DNA from: JAPOUP01 sp965201085
Lineage (GTDB): Bacteria > Pseudomonadota > Alphaproteobacteria > Rhodobacterales > Rhodobacteraceae
Reading direction: 5' to 3'
Assembly: GCA_965201085.1 (NCBI GenBank)
Contig: CBDAVS010000015.1
Coordinates: 434,001 to 498,000 of the forward strand
Length of the DNA: 64,000 nt
The stretch's first letter is position 1, and each line of letters starts with the position of its first letter. Of this stretch, positions 46,360 to 55,955 are shown piece after piece. The translations under genes and the position numbers were made by a program. The notes beneath the pieces were generated by a model. It was not told the origin of the DNA. It was given only the letters and a program-made list of their open reading frames with translations, and ran no database searches.

Positions 46360-47361
46360 GAGTTTGTTCCATAAGTTGAGTGGTCCCGCAGGATGTGGCG
46401 TTCCGGTTGGTGAATGCAACCAAATACGGAGAGAACCATGCCCCGGGACAGGACCACCCAAAAGCCGTACAGTCGTTCGAACGACCGCCGTCAAAACGAT
46501 CCGCGGGACGACGGATGGGCCATCGTCGAGCCGATGCCGCCGAAGCGGGGAAAGATGGGACGGCCCCGCAGGACCGGCCTGCGGTCGGTGTTCGACGGAG
46601 TCCGGCACATACTTTCCACCGGTTGCCGGTGGCGCGCCTTACCCACCGATATCCACCGTATTCCGCCGCCCGGAACTGTTTTCAATCCTGGCGCCAGAGC
46701 GGTCCGCCGGGCATGTCCCGACTTCCTGCGGAACCTCGCCCGACAGTGCGCGGGGCACCCGCCGGAGCCGACCGCCGCCGCCATCGACAGCCGGTCGGTG
46801 AAGACGACCGGGAGCGGCGGACCCCGCGGCCACCACGCGGGAAAGAAGGTGAAGGGCCGGAAGCGGACCGTCGCGGTGGACGTCGACGGAACGCCGGTCA
46901 CCTTCATGGTCCATGCGGCCGACATCCAGGACCGGGACGGGGCGCCGGATGTCATCGCGAAGCCGCCGGTGACGGCCCCGACGGTGTGTAAACTCCGGGC
47001 CGACGGCGGCCACCCGGGGCCGAAGTCGCGCGGACGTCTTGAGAAAATGGGTCCGGCCGACATCACCGGGACCGTCGAAAAACCGGAGGAAGTCCAAGGG
47101 TTCACTGTTCTCTACCGCCGCTGGGTGGTGGAGCGGACCTTCGCCTGGATGGGCCGGTGCCGCCGCCTGTCGAAGGATTACGAAAGGCTCAGCGAGAACC
47201 CGCTGGCCTCCGGGGTGAGGCATCCCGCGCCATTGGTCCGGGCGTGAATGAGGCACGAACGAACGCTCGCCGCCTGCCGATTCCTCATCCGCCGCGTCGC
47301 GCGGGAGTTAAATCCCCGGAATCAAACAGTTAATCATATCAGTGACTTATGAGTCAAACTC
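46360..47361 (+). mobile_element. IS5-family insertion sequence, copy 3 (diverged subtype)
   Basis: 1002 bp with IS5 ends; TAA at 46357-46359 and 47362-47364 is the 3-bp duplication. The central coding part differs from the other three copies by roughly a fifth of positions. The two termini and a block near 47098-47176 are nearly identical to them. That mosaic suggests gene conversion or recombination between copies. Confidence 0.9.
46438..47247 (+). CDS. IS5-family transposase, copy 3, full-length diverged
   Basis: An uninterrupted frame of 269 codons from MPRDRTTQKPYSRSND. The DDE core is visible: AIDSRSVKTTGSGGPRGHH, LRADGGHPGPK and VVERTFAWMGRCRRLSKDYE. Some substitutions hit positions conserved in the other copies (TVVEPMLP has become AIVEPMPP; KLLETVPT has become KPPVTAPT), which makes activity uncertain. 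Confidence 0.85.
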   Translation: MPRDRTTQKPYSRSNDRRQNDPRDDGWAIVEPMPPKRGKMGRPRRTGLRSVFDGVRHILSTGCRWRALPTDIHRIPPPGTVFNPGARAVRRACPDFLRNLARQCAGHPPEPTAAAIDSRSVKTTGSGGPRGHHAGKKVKGRKRTVAVDVDGTPVTFMVHAADIQDRDGAPDVIAKPPVTAPTVCKLRADGGHPGPKSRGRLEKMGPADITGTVEKPEEVQGFTVLYRRWVVERTFAWMGRCRRLSKDYERLSENPLASGVRHPAPLVRA

Positions 47362-47378
47362 TAAGGGATCGTTCGGGT

Positions 47379-48108
47379 TCAGAAGCGAATACCTGGATCG
47401 TCATGTGGCGTCATCAGAATATCTTCGACCCGGCTATGCGATTTGACCCAATCGTTCATTTCCGGAGATATCCACCCAATGATACGAAGGATGCTCTGGT
47501 AATCCTCTTGCAAATGCCGTTGGAAAATTGGCTCGTGATGAGCGATCCTGTTGCGGAAGGTGCGTAGATAGTTCAATGGTTTATGGGCCTGCTTCCTATT
47601 GATTGGCGCTGCATGGGAGAACACCTTGCGAAGCGAAGGCCGCCATAGGTTCATTTCATAGTTGGCTTTTCCGTTTCGTGTTGTGTTCACGGCGCCCCCC
47701 GGCCCAAGCAAAGACACCCAAAACCCGAAGGTCAGCTCCGCGACGACACTCGATGGGTTGTTGGAGTGATTGCTTTTCCCCAGCCCGGATTTCGCTTGGG
47801 CAACTCTCTTCTGGCCGAGACTGTCCAGTCTCGTGGCGGTGTTGTCGTACCATTCGTCGCCCTATTTTGCCGAAAGCTGAGCGTGCATCGCGTTGCGTGA
47901 CTTCAAGTGCCTGCAACGGGCCATAGAAAGCTGCGCTGGCCGCCATGTTCCAGGCGTATAGACCAAGGGCACGCCGTTTGTCTTTGTTTGTAGCGTTCAC
48001 GTAGGTTGCAAAACGCTTCGGTGAGATCGATAGTTCTAAAGCCCTCAACATTTTTTCGGAGGCAGAGGAAAATTTCTTGACATTATCGTCCAACTTGCTA
48101 TCTGTCAT
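47379..48108 (-). pseudogene. Abi-like (HEPN-type abortive infection) protein, broken
   Basis: The N-terminal part from 48108 (SASEKMLRALELSISPKRFA, then YAWNMAASAAFYGPLQALEV) and the C-terminal part (FGFWVSLLGPGG, LNYLRTFRNRIAHHEPIF, DWVKSHSRVEDIL) match the Abi_2/Abi-like family. The RxxxxH of FRNRIAHHEP is the HEPN ribonuclease motif. Near 47895 one base is missing (LEVT then RNAMHAQLSAK in another frame), and a TAG occurs at 47862-47864 before GDEWYDN. Its start overlaps the upstream HTH gene by 11 bases. The IS5 copy lies just beyond its natural stop and did not cause the damage. Confidence 0.8.
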
Positions 48109-48604
48109 GTTGTTCGCCCCGGACCCGCCTCTGTCGTACGGTATGCGCCCGGGGCTCAGCCTTCTTCGAGCGACGATAGCCTCGTCTCGAGACCGCTGCG
48201 TGTTTCAATTTTATGGTTACTTCGACATCGCTGAAGTCAGGTTCCAGCCTTTTAGGTTTCTCAACCAAACCCCATAGGTCATATAGGTTGGTCATCTTTC
48301 CTCCATGCCCTGCGGTACGCTCGACGCGCTGTAACATGCCCGCATTTTCCATATCTGCGATATGGCGTCGTACCTGCCGTTCGCTTAGACTTAATCGTTC
48401 AGCCAACGTCTTCAGGCTCGGATATGGTGGACTATCCTTTTTCCACCAGAAGTCACACAGATGCATGAGCACCGCGAGTTGGGTTGCGTTCAGCCCAGCC
48501 TCTGTTGCGAACGAAGCAGAAGCGAGGGGACGATGCAGAAACCCAAATTCATTACTCGCTTTCCCCACTTTTGCTCCGATGCGAGCGGTGCTTTTCCAGT
48601 CCAT
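48098..48604 (-). CDS. Winged helix-turn-helix protein (HTH_36-like), 168 aa
   Basis: LNATQLAVLMHLCDFWW and YPSLKTLAERLSLSERQVRR, then HIADMENAGMLQRVERTAGH (residues about 39-100), form a replication-initiator/phage-type winged helix used to read DNA. The C-terminus is basic. It overlaps the Abi-like gene start by 11 bases, so the two formed an operon; the protein may be the regulator or sensor partner of the abortive-infection gene. The frame is intact, unlike its partner. Confidence 0.75.
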   Translation of the reverse strand: MDWKSTARIGAKVGKASNEFGFLHRPLASASFATEAGLNATQLAVLMHLCDFWWKKDSPPYPSLKTLAERLSLSERQVRRHIADMENAGMLQRVERTAGHGGKMTNLYDLWGLVEKPKRLEPDFSDVEVTIKLKHAAVSRRGYRRSKKAEPRAHTVRQRRVRGEQHDR

Positions 48605-48796
48605 TGGCTAAGTGGTGGAACCACATTCGGTACGCTGGTTTTTTATTCCTGTCAGTCATGGAATTTCTCCTTGTTTCACTACGCATATCGCTCGTAAACA
48701 GGAAATTGCAAGATAAAGACTACCAGACATTAATGACCGGGTAATCAGTCACTCATGTCAGTAGATAAGCGGACACCAGCTTCCGCCAAAACACAC
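48605..48796. other. Spacer upstream of the HTH/Abi operon, probable promoter region
   Basis: About 190 bp of AT-rich DNA between the HTH gene (reading left) and IS30 copy D. The promoter of the minus-strand operon should lie here; no consensus is certain. Confidence 0.35.
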
Positions 48797-50173
48797 CCCC
48801 GTTCCGCTCTGAAGTGCAACACCGTTGATGGTGGGAAGCCGCGTTTCGGGTGCAGCATCTTGCGAATCGGCCAGATAACGGCGACAGTCCCGGTGAACGA
48901 GCCGAGGAGAGTGTCATGCCCGAGGGCTACCGTCATCTGACCTTCGACGAAAGATGCCAGATATACGCGCTGAGGAAAAGCGGGCTTTCGAACGGGGCCA
49001 TCGCCAGGCAGCTGGGCCGCCATCCGGCCACCATATCGCGGGAGATCCGACGCAACGGCGGCGGGCGGGGATACCGGCAGGGACAGGCGTGGAGGAAGGC
49101 CACCGGGCGCCGGAGCGAGGCCTCTTCGGTCCCGAGGAAGCTGACGGAGGAGCGCTGGGCGAAGGTCGTGGCGAAGCTGGAGGAGGGCTGGAGCCCGGAA
49201 CAGGTCTCGGGGCGTCTCCGGCTGGAGGACCCCGGCATGGTCGGCCGTCAGCGGATATACGACCTCGTACGCGCGGACCGCAGGGACGGAGGAACGCTTT
49301 TCGGGCACCTGCGGCGGCGGGGAAAGAAACCGAACTGGCAGGGTGGCCGCCACGCGGGCCGGGGTCACATCCCGGGCCGGAGGGACATCTCGGAGCGCCC
49401 GAAAGAGGTCGGGGCGAAGGCGAGAATCGGCGACTGGGAAGCGGACACGGTGATCGGCGGGGGACACAGCGGTGCGGTGGTGTCGCTTGTGGACAGATGC
49501 TCGAAATTCACGCTTCTCCAACGGGTTGACGGAAAGAAGGCGGAGGCGGTCGGCGAGGCGATGACCGACCTTCTCAAGGGGCTCGGCGCCAGGGTCCACA
49601 CGATCACGGCGGACAACGGCAAGGAGTTCGCGGGGCACGCGAAGGTGGCGAAGGCGCTGGAGGCCGACTTCTTCTTCGCGACGCCCTATCACTCGTGGGA
49701 GCGGGGCCTGAACGAGCACACCAACGGGCTGCCGCCCCAGTACCTGCCGAAGGGGACCGACCTGCGGCAGGTCACGGACGCCCGCGTGAAGCGGGTCCAG
49801 GACATCCTGAACGCGCGCCCCCGCAAGGCGCTCGGCTACCTGACGCCGGCGGAGGCTTTCGCGCGGGCGCGGCCTCCCTGAGGCGCTTCGCCCCGTCGGC
49901 CGACGGGGGAGAGGGAATTCCGCAGGCGCGCCCGCCCGGTTTCGGTCGGGCCACCCCTTCCCTCGCCCGGACGGGCGCGCCACCTCCCGCCGCGGGGCCT
50001 TGCCGCCGCCGGGAGGCCCGGTTACGCTCCGATCCGAAGGGACAGCCGCCGTATTCCGCGTGGAATCCGGGGCCCTGGCCGGAAAATCCCTCAACACCGG
50101 CCCGCCTCCTCCGCTCGGGCCACGCCCTCGCTCCGGAGGCGGGCCGGTGTTGCACTTCGGACTGGAAGTGGGG
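48797..50173 (+). mobile_element. IS30-family insertion sequence, copy D (best preserved)
   Basis: 1377 bp from CCCCGTTCCGCTCTGAAGTG to GACTGGAAGTGGGG. The flanks ACAC (48793-48796) and ACAA (50174-50177) may be a 4-bp duplication with one change. It has the longest intact transposase frame with the catalytic Glu present, so it is the likely source or closest relative of the other copies. Confidence 0.93.
48916..49881 (+). CDS. IS30-family transposase, copy D, complete
   Basis: The product has 321 residues from MPEGYRHLTFDERCQI; the open frame extends 22 codons further upstream. The N-terminal helix-turn-helix (SNGAIARQLGRHPATISREI) is followed by the DDE core with Asp in DWEADTVIGG (near 173-177), Asp in TADNGKEFAGH (near 233) and Glu in LNEHTNG (near 267). 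The gap of 33 residues between the last two is the IS30 spacing. The C-terminal RVQDILNARPRKALGYLTPA is typical of the family. No lesion seen. Confidence 0.95.
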   Translation: MPEGYRHLTFDERCQIYALRKSGLSNGAIARQLGRHPATISREIRRNGGGRGYRQGQAWRKATGRRSEASSVPRKLTEERWAKVVAKLEEGWSPEQVSGRLRLEDPGMVGRQRIYDLVRADRRDGGTLFGHLRRRGKKPNWQGGRHAGRGHIPGRRDISERPKEVGAKARIGDWEADTVIGGGHSGAVVSLVDRCSKFTLLQRVDGKKAEAVGEAMTDLLKGLGARVHTITADNGKEFAGHAKVAKALEADFFFATPYHSWERGLNEHTNGLPPQYLPKGTDLRQVTDARVKRVQDILNARPRKALGYLTPAEAFARARPP

Positions 50174-50738
50174 ACAAATAATATCCAAGATCAGCATCCA
50201 TAGAGTAGGGCGCAGAGTATCCACTAGGGAGAGGGCATTCGCGATTGGAGTGCCCCAGATTACACCTAAATTTTGGTTTATCGATTCACGCTTGCGCTCG
50301 AATTGACGTACGATCAGCGGAGTTTCAAAAAAAGCAGACGGTTATCGACGACACGACGACGCCTATGGAGAACTTCGCTCTGTTGAAGATGCGGTATGTT
50401 GGCAGTGTCGGTCAACAGCCATGCCAGATCGTTTCGATCGTTCACTCACAGATGCAACCGATTGACATTACCAAACTATTTAAATCCGGTGAAACGGGCA
50501 AGCAGTACACCTTCGCAGTACCTGAAAATATTTCAACATTGCCTGAATTCCAACATTCCAACGCGCCATCGTCGTTTCAAAGCACAATGCTGGCCACTCC
50601 GCTGAATATATGTGGAGCCCGACCGAAGGTCGGGGCCAGCCGTCGAACGTCAGGTCGCCGACATTCATGCGGGCCGGGAATCCATTCTTTCGGCGAAAGT
50701 TCGCTATCAGGCTCTCCTGCCTCGTCTTTTTAAACGGT
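50174..50738. other. About 565 bp without a recognisable gene
   Basis: A 162-codon plus-strand frame at 50245-50733 and a 101-codon minus-strand frame at 50480-50785 overlap. Neither resembles a known protein. GC is lower than in the RND genes next to it. It may be decayed accessory DNA. Confidence 0.4.
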
Positions 50739-53700
50739 TCAATCGGCGGGGCGAAGCCGGGCCAGGTCGTCGGTAGCGCCATCACCCGCGACCTTCATAT
50801 CGGATGTCATACGCGACCTGTCGGTGAGATTTTCGTCGGTCCCCCAGACGATTTCCGGCGTATCCACACGACGCAATGCGCGCTTCAGAGCCCAGTCCCT
50901 CGCGTGTTTGCTGCCCCGGGGCATCGAAAGCCAGGCCAGAAGTCGGGCAAATGCACTGGCGTAAACAACAACCCAGACACGGAGCGCCAGCATCGATGGC
51001 GTGAACACCAATGTCAGAACCGTTGCCGTGCCAAGGCCGAACACGACCGCCGTCGCCAGTTGCTTCCACCACAACGCGGTTGGCGAATCGACCGAATAAC
51101 CGCCGTTGATAAAGTCCAGCGAAACACCGAACATCATCGGGGTCAGACCCGCCATCGTCGTTATCGTCGTCATCAAGACCGGGCGGATGCGCGCCTCGGC
51201 GGTCCGCACGATCGCTTCAAGACGCGGCATGTAGCGGGAATATTCCTGATAGGTATCGATCAGAACTATATTGTTATTGACCACGATTCCAGCAAGTGCC
51301 ACGATTCCCGTGCCGGTCATGATGGTCGAGAACGGCTGCTGCATAACCAGCATCCCCAGCAGTACGCCGGTGGTCGACAACACGACGGCCAGCAGAACCA
51401 GAACCGAGTTATAGAAACTGTTGAACTGCGCCAGAAGAATGACGAACATCAGTCCCAAAGCACCGATGAACGCGCTCAGCAGAAAAGTCTGGCTTTCGGT
51501 CTGCTCTTCCTGATCTCCCGTCCATTCGAACTGTATCCCCAGCGGTAGTGGCCCTGTCTCAAGCCATTCGGTCAGGGCGGCGATGCGTTCGGCGGGATTT
51601 ACCGGAACAAGCCTGAGCGTCTGGTCGGCGAGCCCGGAGACGATATCTTCCGGTTCCATATCGCTTCGGTATTCAGGGTGGCCGCCATCGACGTTACCTT
51701 CGGGAGAAACCGAATATCCCACGGTTTCCCCGGTTTCGGTATCGACGATCTTCTGCAGACCAGGCGCGACATTGGCTCTGACGTCGAAACTCCGCTTCTG
51801 GTCGACTCGGTCGATCTGGCCCAGTTTCTCCACCGGCTTCCGGGTGATGAAATTCGAAAGCGGCACCTGTCCGTCGCTCGTGCGGACCTTGAGATTGTTC
51901 AGCGTGGCGAGCAAGCGGTAATCCTCTGGAAGACGGACGCGGATTTCGATTTCCTCATCGGATGAGTCGACCCTTATGGTGTCGAGAAGGATTCCCCGCG
52001 TCAGAAGCTGCACCATGCCACCCACAGTGGCGACATTGGTGCCGAACCGTCCCGCTTTTTCGACATCGACATCGATCTGCCAGTCTATGCCCGGCAACGG
52101 CAGAGTATCGTCGATGTCGATCAGCCCCTCGGTTTCCTCGAACTTCGCGCGGACGGTCTCCGTTGCGTCCAGTAATTGGCCGAAATCCTCGCTCTTCAAT
52201 CGCAGGTGCAGTGATTTGCCGGATCCGGGACCGCGGGTTAGGTTGAGGATTTCCGTTTTGATTCCGGGAATCTCCGTCAGCCGCTCTTCGATACGGCTCA
52301 AGATGCGATTGCCGTTGTAGTCATCCGCGATGTTCTCGGTCTCGAGAAATCCGAACAGCACTGGCAGTCCCGCCGTACGGGGGCGCTTCTCCCAGCGCGT
52401 CAGCTCGATCTGCACCTGGCCGATGGTATCTCTGGGGGAATCGACACTGGTCGAGTCCCTCACTCCGGAGGTGGCGAACGCACTCTCGATGCCTTGAATT
52501 TCAAGGATCACCTCCTCTACCTGCTGGACCAGGGCATCCTTTTCCGAGATCGACAGGTTTCCCCGTGCGCGAACGAAGACAATGGCCTGTTCAGGTTCGG
52601 ACGCGACGAAGAACTCCACGCCAAGATTGTTCTGGCCGTAGTAAGTGAATGTCGCCACAACCAGGCCGATGACGCTGCAGATCGTTACGACCGGCATGAT
52701 CGGGTTGCCTGAAATAAACCTGATGAACTTACCGAACGCCGTGCGGCGGCTGTTGAGGCGAATGCGGCCTCCCCGTCGCTCGCGTTGCATCGATCCGACG
52801 GTGACCGCGGTAATGACCGCGCCAAAGAGAAACAGGACGACGCCGGGCAAATAAGCCATGGGACCGGAAACGCCCGCCGATGGGTCTTCCGTCACAAGGC
52901 TCGGGTTCAACAGCTGCATGGCGCCAGCAAAGACAACATACAACGATGCCAGTACCAGAGCGAACCGAGCCGGCCACCAAGGCAGGACTTGCCGCAAGGT
53001 CTGTGAAGCGATGTCGAAACGTCGGTTGAGCCGACCGGCGACACCACCAATGACGGGAAGATATATCAACGCCACCACCAGTGAGGCGGAGAGCACGAAT
53101 ATCAGCGTTATCGGCAGCATTCTCATGAATTGACCCGGAATGCCCGGCCAGTACAGCATTGGCAGGAACGCACAGAGCGTCGTCGCCGTTGAGCTTACGA
53201 TGGGCCAGAACATGCGCTTCGCGGCATCGACATAGGCATGCATGGGCCCCGAGCCTTCCTTGATGCGCTTGTCCGCATACTCCACGACGACGATGGCGCC
53301 GTCGACCAACATCCCGACCGCGAGGATCAGGCCAAACATCACGATATTCGAAATCGAAACGCCGATGATCGCCAGAAAGGTGAAGCAAAGCAGGAAAGAC
53401 GTCGGAATCGCAAAGCCCACCAATAAGGCGGCGCGGGTGCCAAGCGCCGCCAGCGTAACGATCATTACCAATGAAATCGCCGTCAACACGGAAGCTTCGA
53501 GCTGATTGACCATCGACGCGACATTGAAGCTCTGATCGTTCGATGTATCGACCTTGACCGTCTGCCGCAGTTCGGCGGGCCAGGTCTCGCGTTCCGCCCG
53601 CACTTCGTCACGGACAAGCTGCGCCGTTTCGATCAGGTTGAACCCCTTTCGCTTGGACACCTGAAGCGAGACGGTGTTGATGCCGTTGTAGCGGGCGGTA

Positions 53701-54506
53701 CCTTCACGGTCCTCGAAGCTCAGACGGATTTCGGCAAGATCGCTGAGCTTTACGATGCTGTCACCGGAGACCTTGATCGGCAGTTCGTATACGTCGGTGT
53801 AGTCCCCGTAGCTGGATGGAATCTTAACGCTGAAGGCGCCTTGGCTGGTCTCGACCTCACCTGCCGCGATAAGCTGGCTGTTGCTGGTGACGACATTGAT
53901 CAGCTCGTCCACGGTGACGTCGTAGGCTTCAAGCATGAGAGGATCGATCACCACTTCCAGCATTTCATCTCGGTGACCGCCCAGCTCGGCGTTCAGAACA
54001 GGCTCGAGACCCTCAATCCTGTCCTGCATTTCCTTCCCGAGCTGCACAAGCGTGCGTTCAGGCACCGCGCCGGTGAGATTGACGATCATGATCGGGAATT
54101 CGGAATATACGATCTCGTTCAGCGAATATTGGTCAGCGCCCCTTGGGAAACTGGCTTCCGCCTTGTTCATTCGGTCCCGGATGTCGGCGATCGTCTGGGT
54201 CTTGTCCCAGTCGAAATCGAACTCCATCGCGATTCCTGCATAGCCTTCGGCAGCCGTCGCCGTCATTCTCGACAGCGAGTCAAGATCGGAAAGCTCCGTT
54301 TCCATCGGCTTGATCAGCAGACTCTCGCTGTCCTCGGCCGAAATTCCCGGAAACGGAACGGACACGAAAATGACGGGGATTTCGATGCTAGGTCCGCCCT
54401 CTTTCGGTAGCAGGCCATAGGATGCCGCGCCTGCGACCAGCGAAATCATTATGAACGCCAGAACCATCCTCGCCCGGCTTGCGGCCCAGTCTACGATGGC
54501 TGTCAT
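50739..54506 (-). CDS. RND efflux transporter permease (AcrB-like), 1255 aa
   Basis: Proton-driven inner-membrane pump of the HAE/AcrB class. The N-terminal helix (MTAIVDWAASRARMVLAFIM), the porter domain (PFPGISAEDSESLLIKPMET) and helices 2-6 follow; helix 4 carries MFGLILAVGMLVDGAIVVVE with the proton-relay Asp. It is about 200 residues longer than usual: between the halves (about 505-600) sit two extra hydrophobic segments (FALVLASLYVVFAGAMQLL and YLPGVVLFLFGAVITAVTV), and a 60-residue hydrophilic tail ends the protein. The start overlaps the adaptor stop as ATGA, so they are coupled. Substrate unknown. Confidence 0.92.
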   Translation of the reverse strand: MTAIVDWAASRARMVLAFIMISLVAGAASYGLLPKEGGPSIEIPVIFVSVPFPGISAEDSESLLIKPMETELSDLDSLSRMTATAAEGYAGIAMEFDFDWDKTQTIADIRDRMNKAEASFPRGADQYSLNEIVYSEFPIMIVNLTGAVPERTLVQLGKEMQDRIEGLEPVLNAELGGHRDEMLEVVIDPLMLEAYDVTVDELINVVTSNSQLIAAGEVETSQGAFSVKIPSSYGDYTDVYELPIKVSGDSIVKLSDLAEIRLSFEDREGTARYNGINTVSLQVSKRKGFNLIETAQLVRDEVRAERETWPAELRQTVKVDTSNDQSFNVASMVNQLEASVLTAISLVMIVTLAALGTRAALLVGFAIPTSFLLCFTFLAIIGVSISNIVMFGLILAVGMLVDGAIVVVEYADKRIKEGSGPMHAYVDAAKRMFWPIVSSTATTLCAFLPMLYWPGIPGQFMRMLPITLIFVLSASLVVALIYLPVIGGVAGRLNRRFDIASQTLRQVLPWWPARFALVLASLYVVFAGAMQLLNPSLVTEDPSAGVSGPMAYLPGVVLFLFGAVITAVTVGSMQRERRGGRIRLNSRRTAFGKFIRFISGNPIMPVVTICSVIGLVVATFTYYGQNNLGVEFFVASEPEQAIVFVRARGNLSISEKDALVQQVEEVILEIQGIESAFATSGVRDSTSVDSPRDTIGQVQIELTRWEKRPRTAGLPVLFGFLETENIADDYNGNRILSRIEERLTEIPGIKTEILNLTRGPGSGKSLHLRLKSEDFGQLLDATETVRAKFEETEGLIDIDDTLPLPGIDWQIDVDVEKAGRFGTNVATVGGMVQLLTRGILLDTIRVDSSDEEIEIRVRLPEDYRLLATLNNLKVRTSDGQVPLSNFITRKPVEKLGQIDRVDQKRSFDVRANVAPGLQKIVDTETGETVGYSVSPEGNVDGGHPEYRSDMEPEDIVSGLADQTLRLVPVNPAERIAALTEWLETGPLPLGIQFEWTGDQEEQTESQTFLLSAFIGALGLMFVILLAQFNSFYNSVLVLLAVVLSTTGVLLGMLVMQQPFSTIMTGTGIVALAGIVVNNNIVLIDTYQEYSRYMPRLEAIVRTAEARIRPVLMTTITTMAGLTPMMFGVSLDFINGGYSVDSPTALWWKQLATAVVFGLGTATVLTLVFTPSMLALRVWVVVYASAFARLLAWLSMPRGSKHARDWALKRALRRVDTPEIVWGTDENLTDRSRMTSDMKVAGDGATDDLARLRPAD

Positions 54507-55723
54507 TGGCCCGCCTCCCTGAAAGTTGGCGTCAAGTGGACGCCATCGGTCACGAATTCCTGACCGACAATGATAATGTCGGTGTTTTCCTCCAGCCCGC
54601 CGACAAAGATGCCTTCGCGGGTATCGCGCAGCACGGTCACTGGAAGAAAGCCCGCTGTCTGGCTATCCGTCACCACCCGTACGCCCAGCGTTCCGTCGTC
54701 ATTGAGCGTAAGTGCCGATTGCGGAATGAGATGTGCCGTCTCAACGCCCGCCTCGACGCCGATCTCAACCGTCTGACCGTCCCTGATCGTCAGGTCGGCG
54801 TTCGCTACGGTGGCCTCGACCCGGAACGTACGCGTGCTCTCGTCCGCCGATCTCGAAAGAAAGGTAACCTGGCCGCTTATCTCATTCCCATTCGCAAGCC
54901 TGGCCGATGCGCGGGCGCCGATCTTGATCCTGTCCACTTCGGTTTCGACGAGGAAACCCACCAGTTTGATCGGATCCAGCTGGATTACCGTAGCACAGTG
55001 TCCACCCGATACGAGCAGTGAGCCAAGTTCCGCCGTGTCGGATTCCAGCAGACCGGAGAAAGGTGCCCGAATTTCAAGGCGCTCGATTTCCTTGGTGGCG
55101 GCGGCGACGTTGGTCTCCGCCGTCTGCACCCCCGCCCTGGCGCTTTCAAGCTGAGACTGTGCTGCCTGAACGCCCGCCCGCGCGGATTCCGCCGCGGCCT
55201 CCGCCGCCGCGACCCGGACTTCCGAAGCGAATCCATCTGCGGCAAGTTTTGAGGCCGCGTTGAGGTTGAGGGTCGCCTCCGCGAGGCGCGCTTCGGCTTC
55301 GATCAGCCTTGCCTGTGCTTCAGGCAACCGGGACTTGGCCTCGGCGAGCGCGGCTTCCGCTCCGGCAAGGGAGACAAGGCGCGTTCCCGGGTCAATGCCG
55401 CAGAGAACCTCACCCTCCTCCACCATGGCCCCCTTGCGCAGCGGGTCCGAGATAACGACACCCGCCGTTTCGGCTCTGACCTCCACCTGCCTGTTAGCCT
55501 CCGTGCGTCCACGTAGTAGCACGGCCCGGGGAACGATCCGTTCGGTTGACGATATGGCCACCACGGAAACCCGATCGGTGATGTCCTGAACCGGTGATGG
55601 CGCTTCAGGAGCTTCAACCGGAGTGTCTCCGGCTGAAATCGCCCGAAGGGTATCCCTCTCGAAAACGAACATATATAAACCGGCGGCAACGATGATCGCG
55701 GTCAGGATCGGAACGATACGCAT
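54503..55723 (-). CDS. RND efflux periplasmic adaptor (membrane fusion protein)
   Basis: From the ATG at 55723 (MRIVPILTAIIVAAGLYMFV) it has an N-terminal membrane anchor followed by the biotinyl-lipoyl half-motif (EVRAETAGVVISDPLRKGA), a long Ala/Glu-rich helical hairpin (about residues 120-225 of this form) and the barrel domain (IRAPFSGLLESDTAELGSLL). The open frame begins at 55870, which would add 49 basic residues before the anchor; both starts are possible. It couples the pump to an outer-membrane channel, which is not in this window. Confidence 0.9.
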   Translation of the reverse strand: MRIVPILTAIIVAAGLYMFVFERDTLRAISAGDTPVEAPEAPSPVQDITDRVSVVAISSTERIVPRAVLLRGRTEANRQVEVRAETAGVVISDPLRKGAMVEEGEVLCGIDPGTRLVSLAGAEAALAEAKSRLPEAQARLIEAEARLAEATLNLNAASKLAADGFASEVRVAAAEAAAESARAGVQAAQSQLESARAGVQTAETNVAAATKEIERLEIRAPFSGLLESDTAELGSLLVSGGHCATVIQLDPIKLVGFLVETEVDRIKIGARASARLANGNEISGQVTFLSRSADESTRTFRVEATVANADLTIRDGQTVEIGVEAGVETAHLIPQSALTLNDDGTLGVRVVTDSQTAGFLPVTVLRDTREGIFVGGLEENTDIIIVGQEFVTDGVHLTPTFREAGQ

Positions 55724-55955
55724 TTTGGATCGGGGCTCCAGGTCGGGCTTATCGAGAGCCCTCTTTCGTAAGATAATCGGTTTGGAGAGGAATCCAAGCG
55801 TACGTATGGCCTTGAGCTTTCCGATCGCAAAGGTCTGCGCGGACGGATTTGGGAAGGCTTTGTCGCGCATGTGGGTCTTGACGGCGGGGACGCACTTGGC
55901 AAACCGAAACTGTCGAGTGTATTAGGGATGGAATGACGGTAACGGAGCCTGGGCA

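Noticed and set aside
50245..50733. 162-codon frame beside IS30 copy D
   Set aside because: No similarity, weak start and atypical composition; left as unassigned spacer.
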